Of a DNA stretch of 64,000 bases, positions 43,266 to 51,155 are shown piece after piece. The stretch is from JBAZTO01 sp041661865. Its GTDB lineage: Bacteria > Planctomycetota > Phycisphaerae > SM23-33. Location: assembly GCA_041661865.1 (NCBI GenBank), contig JBAZTO010000020.1:1-64000 (forward strand), in the 5' to 3' direction. The position numbers and the translations under genes are program-made. The stretch's first letter is position 1, and every line of letters begins with the position of its first letter. Under the pieces are notes generated by a model that saw only the letters and a list, made by a program, of their open reading frames with translations, was not told where the DNA came from and made no database searches.

Positions 43266-44651
43266 TCAATCGATCAGCGTGTAGGCGGCTTCCTTGTGCT
43301 GCGTCAGGTCCAAGCCGACACGTTCCTCATGGTCGTTGACCCGCAGGCCGATCAGCACGTCAATGACCTTGAAGAGGACCAGGGCCATCACGAAGGAGAA
43401 GATCGCGCTGACGCCGACGGCCTTGATCTGCGTGAGCAACTGTGTCGCGCCGCCGTCGCCGTAGAACAGGCCGTTCTTGCCGACGGCGGGATTCACTGCC
43501 GCACAGGCGAAGAGCCCAGTCGCGATGGCGCCCCACATGCCGCCTACGCCGTGCACGCCGAAAGCGTCCAGCGAGTCGTCATAGCCCATTCGCGGCTTGA
43601 GGAACGTCACGGCCAGCCACGGCAGCACGGCCGCACCGATGCCGATGAGGATCGCGCCGAGGGGCGTGACAAACCCCGCTGCCGGCGTGATGGCGACCAG
43701 GCCGCCGACGGCGCCGGTGATCATGCCCAGCGTGGTGGGCTTCTTGTGGAAGAACCAGTCCATCAGCGCCCAGACCAGCCCAGCCGCGGCACTGGCAATG
43801 TGCGTGGCGACGAATGCGCTGGAGGCCAAGCCGCCCGAGGACAAGGCGCTGCCGGCGTTGAAGCCGAACCATCCGAACCACAGCAACGCCGCGCCCAGCA
43901 CGGCAAAGGGCAGGTTATGCGGCGGGGAAATCATGTTGGGATAGCCATGCCGCTTGCCCAGGATCAGTGCCGCCGCCAGCGCCGAGACGCCCGCGTTGAT
44001 GTGCACGACCGTCCCGCCGGCAAAGTCCAGTGCGCCCCAGCCGGCGGCGCCCATGAATCCGCCCTGGCCCCAGACCCAGTGGGCCAGCGGGTCATAGACC
44101 AACGTCGCCCAGGCCAGGCTGAAGATGCAGAAGGCCGAGAACTTCATGCGTTCGGCGAAAGCGCCGATAATCAGGGCCGGCGTGATGACGGCGAACATCA
44201 TCTGGAAGATCATGAACGTGCTGTGGGGGATCGTGCCGGCGTAGGCCGCGTACGGTTCGGCGCCGACGCCGCGCAGCCCCACCCACTCCAGCGAGCCGAT
44301 GAGGCCCTTGCCGGCCACGTCAGGTCCGAAGGCCAGGCTGTAGCCCAGCACCACCCACTGGAGGCTGATGAGGCAGAGGACCATGAAACACTGCATCAGG
44401 ATGGAAAGCATGTTCTTCTTGCGGACCAGACCGCCGTAGAAGAACGCCAGGGCCGGCGTCATCAGCATCACCAGGCCCGTGCTGACCAGCAGCCAGGAGG
44501 TGTCGCCGGTGTCAACCTTCAGGGCCGGCGTAGCGACCGGGGCCGAGGCGGCATCCTGGGCGGACGCCACGGCTGAGATCGCCAGCAACAGCATCATTCC
44601 GACGGCCAGGGAAACCTTCCGCATCCGAGCATCGCATATTCGTGTCAACAT
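43266..44651 (-). CDS. amtB: Ammonium transporter AmtB (copy 2)
   Basis: A 461-residue ammonium channel and the first gene of the nitrogen cluster. It has an N-terminal signal peptide (about residues 9-30, MRKVSLAVGMMLLLAISAVASA). The membrane body carries MTPALAFFYGGLVRKKNMLS, HINAGVSALAAALILGKR and LWFGWFGFNAGSAL, closely related to copy 1. The C-terminal cytoplasmic tail ends LTQHKEAAYTLID, almost the same as LTQHREAGYTLID in copy 1. The ATG at 44651 has AGGAAGG just upstream. A sigma-54-like site lies 83-97 bases upstream. Confidence 0.93.
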   Translation of the reverse strand: MLTRICDARMRKVSLAVGMMLLLAISAVASAQDAASAPVATPALKVDTGDTSWLLVSTGLVMLMTPALAFFYGGLVRKKNMLSILMQCFMVLCLISLQWVVLGYSLAFGPDVAGKGLIGSLEWVGLRGVGAEPYAAYAGTIPHSTFMIFQMMFAVITPALIIGAFAERMKFSAFCIFSLAWATLVYDPLAHWVWGQGGFMGAAGWGALDFAGGTVVHINAGVSALAAALILGKRHGYPNMISPPHNLPFAVLGAALLWFGWFGFNAGSALSSGGLASSAFVATHIASAAAGLVWALMDWFFHKKPTTLGMITGAVGGLVAITPAAGFVTPLGAILIGIGAAVLPWLAVTFLKPRMGYDDSLDAFGVHGVGGMWGAIATGLFACAAVNPAVGKNGLFYGDGGATQLLTQIKAVGVSAIFSFVMALVLFKVIDVLIGLRVNDHEERVGLDLTQHKEAAYTLID

Positions 44652-44733
44652 ACCTTCCTCTTTCCTCGCCGAAGGTCCCCTGTCAGGTTGACGCACCTGG
44701 ATGCCTGAGACCACTGGGCTCAGTGTGATAGAT

Positions 44734-44748
44734 GCATGCGGTGTGCCA
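44734..44748 (-). promoter_or_regulatory. Sigma-54-like promoter of the Amt/PII/GSIII cluster
   Basis: On the minus strand, TGGCAC-N5-ATGC keeps the required GG and GC pairs ten bases apart (consensus TGGCAC-N5-TTGC). It lies 83 bases before the first amtB start. Sigma-54 control would fit a nitrogen-assimilation operon. Confidence 0.5.
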
Positions 44749-44769
44749 GGGCGGATAAAACATATCAAG

Positions 44770-45184
44770 TAATGAATTAAGAGGTGGTTACGGCGATACC
44801 GCAGGGCAGGCTAATAGGTGAATTAGCTACACAAATGTGTCTTATAGTCCCAAAAGAGCTTCTTTTGTCACATCACGAGACAAGAAGAATTCAGACCTGG
44901 TGCCCTGTCATATCTGATCTGATAGGTGCCACGGCTGCGTCGTGTGCAGCCGTGCATGGCGTCGACACTGCTGCAAACACCGCAGCAGTGGCACCCGATC
45001 CATCGTTTGGCGAGTGACAGTGCACTGGCCGGACGGGCGCGATGCGTCTTGAGGCACGGGTGTATCGAAATAGAGGAGATTTGCCTGTTAGGCCCCCGGT
45101 GCCGCCGGGGGGATATCCCCCTGCGATGCAGGGGGCTCTATGACGGGGGCGACTGTGATCTGTGCCGCAATCCGACGACAGGTC
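44770..45184. other. Non-coding region upstream of the nitrogen cluster
   Basis: About 415 bases with no convincing gene. The part from 44760 to 44920 is AT-rich. It is followed by a nested-hairpin element at 44925-44995, then GC-rich hairpin-forming sequence (CCCCCGGTGCCGCCGGGGG and GCCCCCTGC-type arms at about 45088-45140). The last part could terminate transcription near the convergent end of the DUF1425 gene. Confidence 0.5.
44925..44995. repeat. Nested-hairpin element (two hairpins inside an outer stem)
   Basis: The outer stem GGTGCCAC (44925-44932) pairs with GTGGCACC (44988-44995). Inside are CGGCTGC/GCAGCCG with loop GTCGTGT and ACTGCTGC/GCAGCAGT with loop AAACACC. The same outer words occur at 57179-57250. 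Confidence 0.75.
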
Positions 45185-45646
45185 TTAGGGCACTTCCAGA
45201 GAAGATCGGTTGGGCTTGCGGACGATGATCCTGTAGTCGGCCGCCTGGTTGGACAGGGACGTGCAGATGTATTCGGTCACGGCCTTGTCCTTCAGGAGCG
45301 TCGGCTCCCAGGTGGTCTGTTCGAGCTTGCCGCCCTTGGCGTCGAAAAAGACCGTGCTGATGTCGGTCCAGAGCTTGCTGCTGGTGTTATTCTGCAGCCG
45401 CAGCGTGATGCGCAGCAGGCCCTTGGCCACGCGCTCGGTCTCGACGCTGACGACGGTGAGCAGCTTGGTGGTGGAGGCCGCCTCGAACTGCACGTGCCCC
45501 TTCTCCAGCTTGGAACTCTCGGCGACAGCGGGTGTCGCCGCCGGGGCCGCAGTCCGCACCTGCGGGCTCAGGGGCGCGGATTCCTCGCACCCGATCTGGA
45601 CAAGGCCCAGCAGGACACAGCCGATCAAAGTCATCACGCGATACAT
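45185..45646 (-). CDS. DUF1425/YcfL-like lipoprotein
   Basis: A 153-residue exported protein. The N-terminal hydrophobic segment (MYRVMTLIGCVLLGLVQIGCEES) ends in a cysteine and fits a lipoprotein signal. The folded part has the YcfL/DUF1425 pattern: LLRITLRLQNNTSSKLWTDIST-VFFD, then a turn, then LKDKAVTEYICTSLSNQAADYRIIVRK. In E. coli, YcfL is an outer-membrane-linked lipoprotein of unclear role. The ATG at 45646 has GGGAG upstream. The similarity is moderate. Confidence 0.7.
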   Translation of the reverse strand: MYRVMTLIGCVLLGLVQIGCEESAPLSPQVRTAAPAATPAVAESSKLEKGHVQFEAASTTKLLTVVSVETERVAKGLLRITLRLQNNTSSKLWTDISTVFFDAKGGKLEQTTWEPTLLKDKAVTEYICTSLSNQAADYRIIVRKPNRSSLEVP

Positions 45647-45781
45647 AGTCACGTCTCCCATCAGCTTTCCACCCGGCCCCGGACCGGGCCGGCCACTATC
45701 GTGCCGCCACATCATACCGTTTCCCGCGGCCAAAGGATATGGAACACTTTCTCCCCGATATTCTGGCACCTCGCGGCGATC

Positions 45782-46597
45782 TTACCCGCCGGCGGAGGGC
45801 TCGGAAAACTTCAGCAGCCTTCCCGCATTGCCCCACAGCAGGCCGGCCAGCTCGTTCTTGCTCAGCCCCATGCCCCGGACCATCTCAAGCTCCCCGGCCT
45901 GGTCGGACCAGGGCCAGTCGGTGCCGAAAAGAACCTTCCCGGCCCCGTGGCGGCGGATCATCTCAGCCGCCCGCTGCGGCCCAAGCTGGGCCAGGCTGAA
46001 GGACGTCTCGATGTAGACGTTGGCGCCCAGGAGGCAGGCCTCCACCTCGTCCCACATCCGCCAGCCGCCCATGTGCGTGCAGACCAGCGTCAGGGCGGGA
46101 AAGCGATCGATGATATTGCGGAAACGCCGCGGCGTGGCCCGATCGTCGTCGGGCGGATACGCGATATCGCGCCCGCAGTGGCACTCCACGAACAGGCCCG
46201 CCTCGGCCGCCGCGCCGTAGATCTCGTCCATGCGGGTCTCGTCGGCGGCAAAGTCCTGGTACATCGGGTGCAACTTGATGCCGATGAACCCCTCCTCGGC
46301 GAAGCGGCGAACCCACCGGCCCGCCTCGGGCGTCTTGGGATGCACCGACGGCAGCGGCTCGATCCGCTCGTCGCGGATCTGCTTGCACCACTTGACGATG
46401 CCCTCGACCTGGTCGGGTTTGGTCGCGATGGTGCATAGGACCGACAGGTCCACGTCGGCCTGGTCCATGGACTTGAGCAGGGCCGAGAGGGTGCCCTCGC
46501 CCAGGGCCTTCCACTCCGAGCCCGCCTCCAGCGAGGCGATGGCCCGCTTGGCGATGCTGTCGGGAAACGCGTGCGTGTGTATGTCGATGGTTGCCAT
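45782..46597 (-). CDS. Amidohydrolase-2 family metal-dependent hydrolase
   Basis: A 271-residue TIM-barrel hydrolase. The first metal-binding motif IDIHTHAFPD (His-x-His) lies at residue 5. Further ligands fit HLAPMYQDF-like KLHPMYQDF near residue 142, LVCTHMGGWR near residue 195 (His), and FGTDWPWSDQ near residue 235 (Asp), as in amidohydrolase-2 enzymes that act on decarboxylations or amide and lactone hydrolysis. The exact substrate is unknown. The ATG at 46597 has a weak AGAGAG upstream. Confidence 0.85.
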   Translation of the reverse strand: MATIDIHTHAFPDSIAKRAIASLEAGSEWKALGEGTLSALLKSMDQADVDLSVLCTIATKPDQVEGIVKWCKQIRDERIEPLPSVHPKTPEAGRWVRRFAEEGFIGIKLHPMYQDFAADETRMDEIYGAAAEAGLFVECHCGRDIAYPPDDDRATPRRFRNIIDRFPALTLVCTHMGGWRMWDEVEACLLGANVYIETSFSLAQLGPQRAAEMIRRHGAGKVLFGTDWPWSDQAGELEMVRGMGLSKNELAGLLWGNAGRLLKFSEPSAGG

Positions 46598-46841
46598 GAC
46601 TCTCTTTCGGTTACATCCCTCAGCGGCCCTGCTCCACGGCCACCATGCCCTTCCGCACACAACGCGTAAGTGCATGCCACCCGCCCCCGCCCCGCTTTCC
46701 CTGCAATTCCATGTTGCACTCCCGCGGGACGCTAATTATCGTCTGCGTATCCTCGCCTGAGGCCGGCCTTTCGTCAAGCGCCGCCACTTCGGGCGGGGCG
46801 AAAGTGAGCGGGCGTTATCCGCTATCTGAAAGAGGTCACAC

Positions 46842-47168
46842 ATGGGTGCTTTGCCTGAGAAGTTCGAGAACGTCAGCGTGGCCTGCAAGGCCAACGTCTT
46901 CTTTGACGCCAAGGTCGTCAGCCACACCATTTTCCTCCCCGACGGCAGCCGCAAGACGCTGGGCCTGATCTATCCGGGCGCCTATGAGTTCGACACCAAG
47001 GCCGCCGAAGAGATGGCCATCACTGCCGGCACCTGCCGCGTCAAGCTGCGCGGACAGAAGGAATTCGTCACCTACACCGCCGGCGGCGTGTTCAAGGTTC
47101 CAGCCAACTCCGCCTTTGAAATCGCCGTGGACCAGGGCCTGACGCAGTACATCTGCAGCTTCGAGTAA
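46842..47168 (+). CDS. ppnP: Pyrimidine/purine nucleoside phosphorylase PpnP
   Basis: PpnP (YaiE/DUF1255) is a small cupin that splits pyrimidine and purine nucleosides with phosphate. The 108-residue product has the family's strand pattern: KVVSHTIFLPDGSRKTLGLIYPGAYEFDTKAAEEMAITAG, then a cupin turn ending KVPANSAFEIAV and YICSFE. The length and the final motif agree with the family (E. coli ends SYLCRYL). GAAAGAGGT lies shortly upstream of the ATG. It stands alone on the plus strand between two minus-strand blocks. Confidence 0.85.
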   Translation: MGALPEKFENVSVACKANVFFDAKVVSHTIFLPDGSRKTLGLIYPGAYEFDTKAAEEMAITAGTCRVKLRGQKEFVTYTAGGVFKVPANSAFEIAVDQGLTQYICSFE

Positions 47169-47181
47169 CCCGAACGACCTG

Positions 47182-47210
47182 AAAAAGCCGGCGGGGATTA
47201 ACCTGCCGGC
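47182..47210 (-). terminator. Rho-independent terminator after the DUF4062 gene
   Basis: On the minus strand GCCGGCAGG faces CCCGCCGGC (one mismatch) with a six-base loop and is followed by TTTTT. It lies 57 bases downstream of the DUF4062 stop codon, beyond the 58-bp palindrome block. Confidence 0.7.
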
Positions 47211-47216
47211 CGGCCG

Positions 47217-47274
47217 GCAGGGCGGACGCTGGCACCGGGCCCGGTGCGTGGAGGGTAAAGCTTTACCTATTCCA
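47217..47274 (-). repeat. 58-bp double-palindrome block, copy 1
   Basis: Identical at 57 of 58 positions to 48409-48466 and in the same orientation. It contains two perfect palindromes, GGTAAAGCTTTACC (14 bp) and GCACCGGGCCCGGTGC (16 bp), separated by six bases. Its end lies inside the DUF4062 gene and provides the last codon GAA and the stop TAG. Confidence 0.92.
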
Positions 47275-48310
47275 ATTTGCCGTATCCGGATGGTTGCTCG
47301 GCCCCCTGCAAATCGAGTAGCTCCTCCGCCCCCAAGGCAAGATCCGATGTTCCTATGAGCCGCTTCCCTGAGTAGCTGAGCGTCACGCCACGCTTGCTCC
47401 ACACCAAAACGTACTCATCAGCAATCACGTATCCTTCCAATGTCTCGTAACTTGCTTGGACCGTATAGCAGTAATCAAGCTTGTCGGCACAAAGAGTGTG
47501 CAGACGGACTTCCTGAGGTGTCGATGGCATCAAGACAGTCCCCAGGTGAACCGGTTTGGCCGAGACTGGACCTGTACTCACCTTCGTCTTGAGATTTCTG
47601 CGAGGATTGATGAAGATCATTGTCCTGATAGCTGGCATTCGGCCAACGTTGCAGGCGGAGACATGGACAACGCTAGGTTTCTTGTTCGAATCCTGTGTGA
47701 AACCCGAAACCTCCAGCACTACGAGCGGCAAGTCTCCTTTCGCCATCAACCGACCGAGAACGCTGCCGGCGGCAATCACCTTCAAACGAGAACTCAGAAT
47801 ATCCTTCAAATCAAGAGATGTTTGAAAGGTATCGAGCCAATTAGTTGTTCCATTCCCCTGAACGCGCCGTTCGTGTTCCTCGATCATCTCGAACATCAGC
47901 TTGACTCTCTCGGGCTCCTCCTGGGTCCACTGGTATCCGATGTCAGTCTGTCTGCCATTCTTCTTCCATATACCGAAGTCGGCGTACAACTTGTCACGTA
48001 CGAGAAACACCACTGGTTTCTTGAGCTTAAGCGCCTCCAGATATTCAAGATGAGTTGCCGATTTGTGATGTCCGTACTTCTCCAGCAAGGGGCCGTACCG
48101 CTGCGAAAGGATGACAACCACGTGCTGTGACGTTCGAACGTTCGCCAAACATGCCTCGATGGAGTTCTCAGCCGGGAACGTCTGGAAATCTGAAAATGGA
48201 CTATCAGACATTACAGGCGCGAGACCGATTGATCGAAGGTGTGATTCTACCTCAGCCCTCAAATCGATAAGATCGTAGCATGTCGAACTGACGAACACTC
48301 TGTTGTTCAT
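47267..48310 (-). CDS. DUF4062 domain protein, possibly defence-related
   Basis: A 347-residue protein. It starts MNNRVFVSSTCYDLIDLRAEVESHL, the typical opening of DUF4062, a TIR-like fold found in signalling and anti-phage NTPase proteins. Further conserved parts are NSIEACLANVRTSQHVVVILSQRYG near residue 60 and THLEYLEALKLKKPVVFLVRD near 90. The C-terminal half is unrecognised, with strand-rich sequence. It lacks an ATPase domain. The ATG at 48310 has GAGGAG seven bases upstream. Its base composition (near 50% GC) is far from the neighbourhood average, which suggests acquisition. The 58-bp palindrome block stands on both sides of it. Confidence 0.8.
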   Translation of the reverse strand: MNNRVFVSSTCYDLIDLRAEVESHLRSIGLAPVMSDSPFSDFQTFPAENSIEACLANVRTSQHVVVILSQRYGPLLEKYGHHKSATHLEYLEALKLKKPVVFLVRDKLYADFGIWKKNGRQTDIGYQWTQEEPERVKLMFEMIEEHERRVQGNGTTNWLDTFQTSLDLKDILSSRLKVIAAGSVLGRLMAKGDLPLVVLEVSGFTQDSNKKPSVVHVSACNVGRMPAIRTMIFINPRRNLKTKVSTGPVSAKPVHLGTVLMPSTPQEVRLHTLCADKLDYCYTVQASYETLEGYVIADEYVLVWSKRGVTLSYSGKRLIGTSDLALGAEELLDLQGAEQPSGYGKLE

Positions 48311-48368
48311 GTGACCGCTCCTCGCACCGTCGGAGTACACGTGGCATAGCCAACCCTCTGCCCATGGC

Positions 48369-48402
48369 GGGCGCCATGCTTCTGCGGTGTTTGCAGAAGC
48401 AT
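48369..48402. repeat. Hairpin next to the second palindrome block
   Basis: CATGCTTCTGC faces GCAGAAGCATG with loop GGTGTTT, followed by CTTCCGC/GCGGAAG. The group is enclosed by GGCGCCA and TGGCACC, so it looks like a nested-hairpin element partly fused to the 58-bp block. Confidence 0.5.
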
Positions 48403-48408
48403 GCTTCC

Positions 48409-48466
48409 GCAGGGCGGAAGCTGGCACCGGGCCCGGTGCGTGGAGGGTAAAGCTTTACCTATTCCA
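48409..48466 (-). repeat. 58-bp double-palindrome block, copy 2
   Basis: The second copy, one mismatch from copy 1 (A for C at position 11). It begins in the spacer and its end supplies the last GAA codon and TAG stop of the SUMF1-type gene. The reading frame at the stop is the same as in copy 1. Confidence 0.92.
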
Positions 48467-49733
48467 CGATGACACGAAACCCATACATTTCGCTCTGACC
48501 GTCGGGTTCAAACCCGTTGCGGGTGGCGGAACGGCAGTACTGAGGCTCGCGGAACCAGCAGCCGCCGCGCAGCACACGGAACGATCCGGAACCGGGCCCT
48601 TGAGGATCCTGGGGACTTGTGTTTGCATAGGTGGCCAGGTACCAGTCCTCGCACCATTCCCATACGTTTCCGTGCATGTCGTAGAGGCCCCAGGCGTTGG
48701 GCCGCTTCTGACCCGCCGGATGGCTCTTGCTGCCGCTGTTGCCCGCGCACCAGGCGTTGCCCTTCAGGCCGCTGTCAGCATCCCCGAAATTGAACCGTGT
48801 CGATGTCCCCGCCCGGCAGGCGTACTCCCACTGGGCCTCCGTGGGCAGACGGACCGCCTTGCCCGTCTGCTGCGAGAGCTTTCGGCAAAACTCTGTCGCC
48901 TCGTCCCAGGAAACCTGCTCCACCGGGAGTTTGCCCCCCGTCCATTTGCTGGGATTCATGCCCATCACTGCCTCGTACTGCTCCTGGGTGACTTCATAAA
49001 CGCCCATATAGAAGGGGTTGCTGATCGTCACCTCGTGACAGGGGCCTTCGTCATGACTTCGACCCGCCTCACCGGATGGACTGCCCATCTGGAACTTCCC
49101 CGCGGGGATCAGCGACAACTTCATAAAGACGCCATTGCCGCAATCCAGGGTCAACTCCTTCTCGGTCGCCCGGAGACCCGTGGTCGGCCGGGGTGGCGGG
49201 GACGGAGCCCGCGGACCCGCGGCGGCGGGCCCATTCTGGCGATATCCCTTCTTTTCCTCATCCGTCATCTGGAGGACCTTGGCCAACTCCCCAAGGGCGC
49301 CCTGAAGCCCGCGAGCATCTTCCGCGGACACTTCAGCGGTCTGAACGATATCTCCCGTGGCCACATTCACCAGCCGCGCGCTGATGGCGATATCCCCCAG
49401 TTTGTTCACGCTGCCCAATACGATGAATTTGACCCCCTTCAATTTGCCGTAGACCTTTTCCGGATTGTCTCGCACAAGGGCAATCGTCAGGTCGACTTCC
49501 TCCAGAAGGCTGGCAAGTTGTGACCTCTCGACCAGTTGATAGCGTTCCTTCCCGATTTGCATCAGGAGCCGTTCGGAAACCACTTCACCCGCATCCTTGA
49601 TGCCCACGTCGCCCTTAACCAGGAAGTCGATCACGGCCACCCTGGGCTTCTCGGTGGGTTGAGTCGTTTGGCTGGAGGCCGGGCACGGGAAGATGCCGAG
49701 GACCAGGCCCGCCAGGGTGAGGAGGAGTCTCAT
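48459..49733 (-). CDS. CsgG-like plus SUMF1/formylglycine-generating-enzyme-like fusion
   Basis: A 424-residue exported protein. After a signal peptide (about residues 1-21) comes a CsgG/FlgO-like domain (PRVAVIDFLVKGDVG, then a SERLLMQIGKERYQLVERSQL region, to about residue 150). A Pro-rich linker follows (about 165-185). The C-terminal 235 residues are a SUMF1 domain: FQMGSPSGEAGRSHDEGPCHEV, YEVTQEQYEAVMG, RLPTEAQWEYACRAG, DMHGNVWEWCEDWY and RGGCWFREPQYCRSATRNGF. The catalytic cysteine pair of true FGEs is not evident, so it is probably a binding or structural module, as common in planctomycetes. Its C-terminal end abuts the palindrome block. Confidence 0.88.
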   Translation of the reverse strand: MRLLLTLAGLVLGIFPCPASSQTTQPTEKPRVAVIDFLVKGDVGIKDAGEVVSERLLMQIGKERYQLVERSQLASLLEEVDLTIALVRDNPEKVYGKLKGVKFIVLGSVNKLGDIAISARLVNVATGDIVQTAEVSAEDARGLQGALGELAKVLQMTDEEKKGYRQNGPAAAGPRAPSPPPRPTTGLRATEKELTLDCGNGVFMKLSLIPAGKFQMGSPSGEAGRSHDEGPCHEVTISNPFYMGVYEVTQEQYEAVMGMNPSKWTGGKLPVEQVSWDEATEFCRKLSQQTGKAVRLPTEAQWEYACRAGTSTRFNFGDADSGLKGNAWCAGNSGSKSHPAGQKRPNAWGLYDMHGNVWEWCEDWYLATYANTSPQDPQGPGSGSFRVLRGGCWFREPQYCRSATRNGFEPDGQSEMYGFRVIVE

Positions 49734-49971
49734 TGTTCGACCTTTCGCGTTTGCCGGATGGAAGCGGATTGTATCCGCCGGCGTAACAGGTGTCCAGTTA
49801 CCCGCCGCGCGTCAAACACGGCTGCACACAACGCAGCCGTGGCGCCGGCCGGTCACGGCGCCAGCGGCCGGTAGTGCCTTGTGAAGTGGCGGCGGATGTG
49901 TTATTCTCCCTCGCTCCCTGGACGACCAGGGGTTTACCGCAGACCGTAGAATCACTGAGGAGAGTAACCAC

Positions 49972-51153
49972 GTGAACGATCAACTGGCCTACGCCTTGAT
50001 TACGCCCCATAGCCTTTACAAGAGCCGCACCGGCGGCATCATCGGCCGGCTGCTGGCCCATGCCCGGCTGGAGCTGGTGGCCGCCCGCATGTACGTCTTT
50101 TCCGACGCCTTCGTCGACGCCTACCAGAAGATCATCTGCCCGCCGGGCACGGACGCTGCCGTCGAGGCGGCATGGCATAAGTACCTCGACGAATCCTTCC
50201 GGCCCAAGAACCCCTGGGGCTACCTGCCGCGCTGCATGCTCCTGCTGTTCCGCGGGCCCAACGCCGTGCGGCACCTCAAGGACGACGTCATCGGCGGCTT
50301 CACCGAGCAGCCCGTCGGCGACACCATCCGCGGCACCTACGGCGACTTCGTCCGCGACGCCTCGGGCCAGATCCGCTACTTCGAGCCGGCCGTCATCACC
50401 TGCCCCGACGCCGCCCTCAACAACCAGCACCTCCAGCTCTTCGCCGATTACGCCCAGAGCGACGGCGGCGTGCTGGCCGGCAAGATCAAGTACGCCCAGA
50501 GCGACGTGCAGGTCTCGCTGGTGATGCTCAAGCCCGACAACTTCTACCGCCCCAGCCGCCGGCCCGGCAACATCATCGACGCCTTCAGCCTCACCGGCCT
50601 GCGGATCGTGGGCACCAAGCTGCTCAACCTCACCGTCGCCCAGGGCGAGGAGTTCTACGGGCCCCTCAAGGGCATTTTCGCCACCAAGCTCAAGGGCAAC
50701 GTCACCAGGGAAATCTACCAGCGGCTCCACGACGGCTTCAGCTTCCCCTTCACCATGGCCGACGCCGACGCCCTGGCCGACCGCCTGGCTGAGCGGAACG
50801 CGACGGCGGAGTTCAACAAGATCGTCGAGTACATGACCGGCGTGAACCCCGACGACATCACCGACCCCTCTGAGAAGGTCACCGCCAGCAAAACCAAGTG
50901 CCTGGCCATGCTCTACGAAGGCCCCGACGCCATCAACCGCATCCGCACCGTGTTGGGCTCGACCGACCCGCTCAAGGCCGAACCGGGCACCGTCCGCAGC
51001 GACTTCGGCCGAGACCTGATGCGCAACGGCGCCCACGCCTCCGACAGCGTCGAAAGCGCCAACCGCGAGCGCGGCATCATCGGCCTGGTCAAGACCGAAA
51101 CCGCCCCCAGCGATGTTCAGCAGATTATCGCACGCCACCTGGCCCAGAAGTAA
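49972..51153 (+). CDS. Tandem nucleoside-diphosphate-kinase-like protein
   Basis: A 393-residue protein built of two NDK-like halves. The second half (about residues 175-393) begins VSLVMLKPDNFYRPSRRPGNII, matching the NDK opening. It ends RSDFGRDLMRNGAHASDSVESANRE, with the NxxHxSDS motif whose histidine carries the phosphate. The first half (about residues 5-165) starts ALITPHSLYKSRTGGIIGRLL but its matching region, near IRGTYGDFVRDASGQIRYF, has no His. NDK equalises nucleoside triphosphate pools. Here the N-terminal half may be structural or regulatory. The GTG at 49972 has GAGGAGAG upstream. It lies two bases before the MBL gene. Confidence 0.85.
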   Translation: MNDQLAYALITPHSLYKSRTGGIIGRLLAHARLELVAARMYVFSDAFVDAYQKIICPPGTDAAVEAAWHKYLDESFRPKNPWGYLPRCMLLLFRGPNAVRHLKDDVIGGFTEQPVGDTIRGTYGDFVRDASGQIRYFEPAVITCPDAALNNQHLQLFADYAQSDGGVLAGKIKYAQSDVQVSLVMLKPDNFYRPSRRPGNIIDAFSLTGLRIVGTKLLNLTVAQGEEFYGPLKGIFATKLKGNVTREIYQRLHDGFSFPFTMADADALADRLAERNATAEFNKIVEYMTGVNPDDITDPSEKVTASKTKCLAMLYEGPDAINRIRTVLGSTDPLKAEPGTVRSDFGRDLMRNGAHASDSVESANRERGIIGLVKTETAPSDVQQIIARHLAQK

Positions 51154-51155
51154 CA

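Noticed and set aside
47217..48466. Integron cassette array with attC sites
   Set aside because: The 58-bp blocks lack the core RYYYAAC and GTTRRRY motifs and no integrase is present, so the cassette-like layout is reported without that name.
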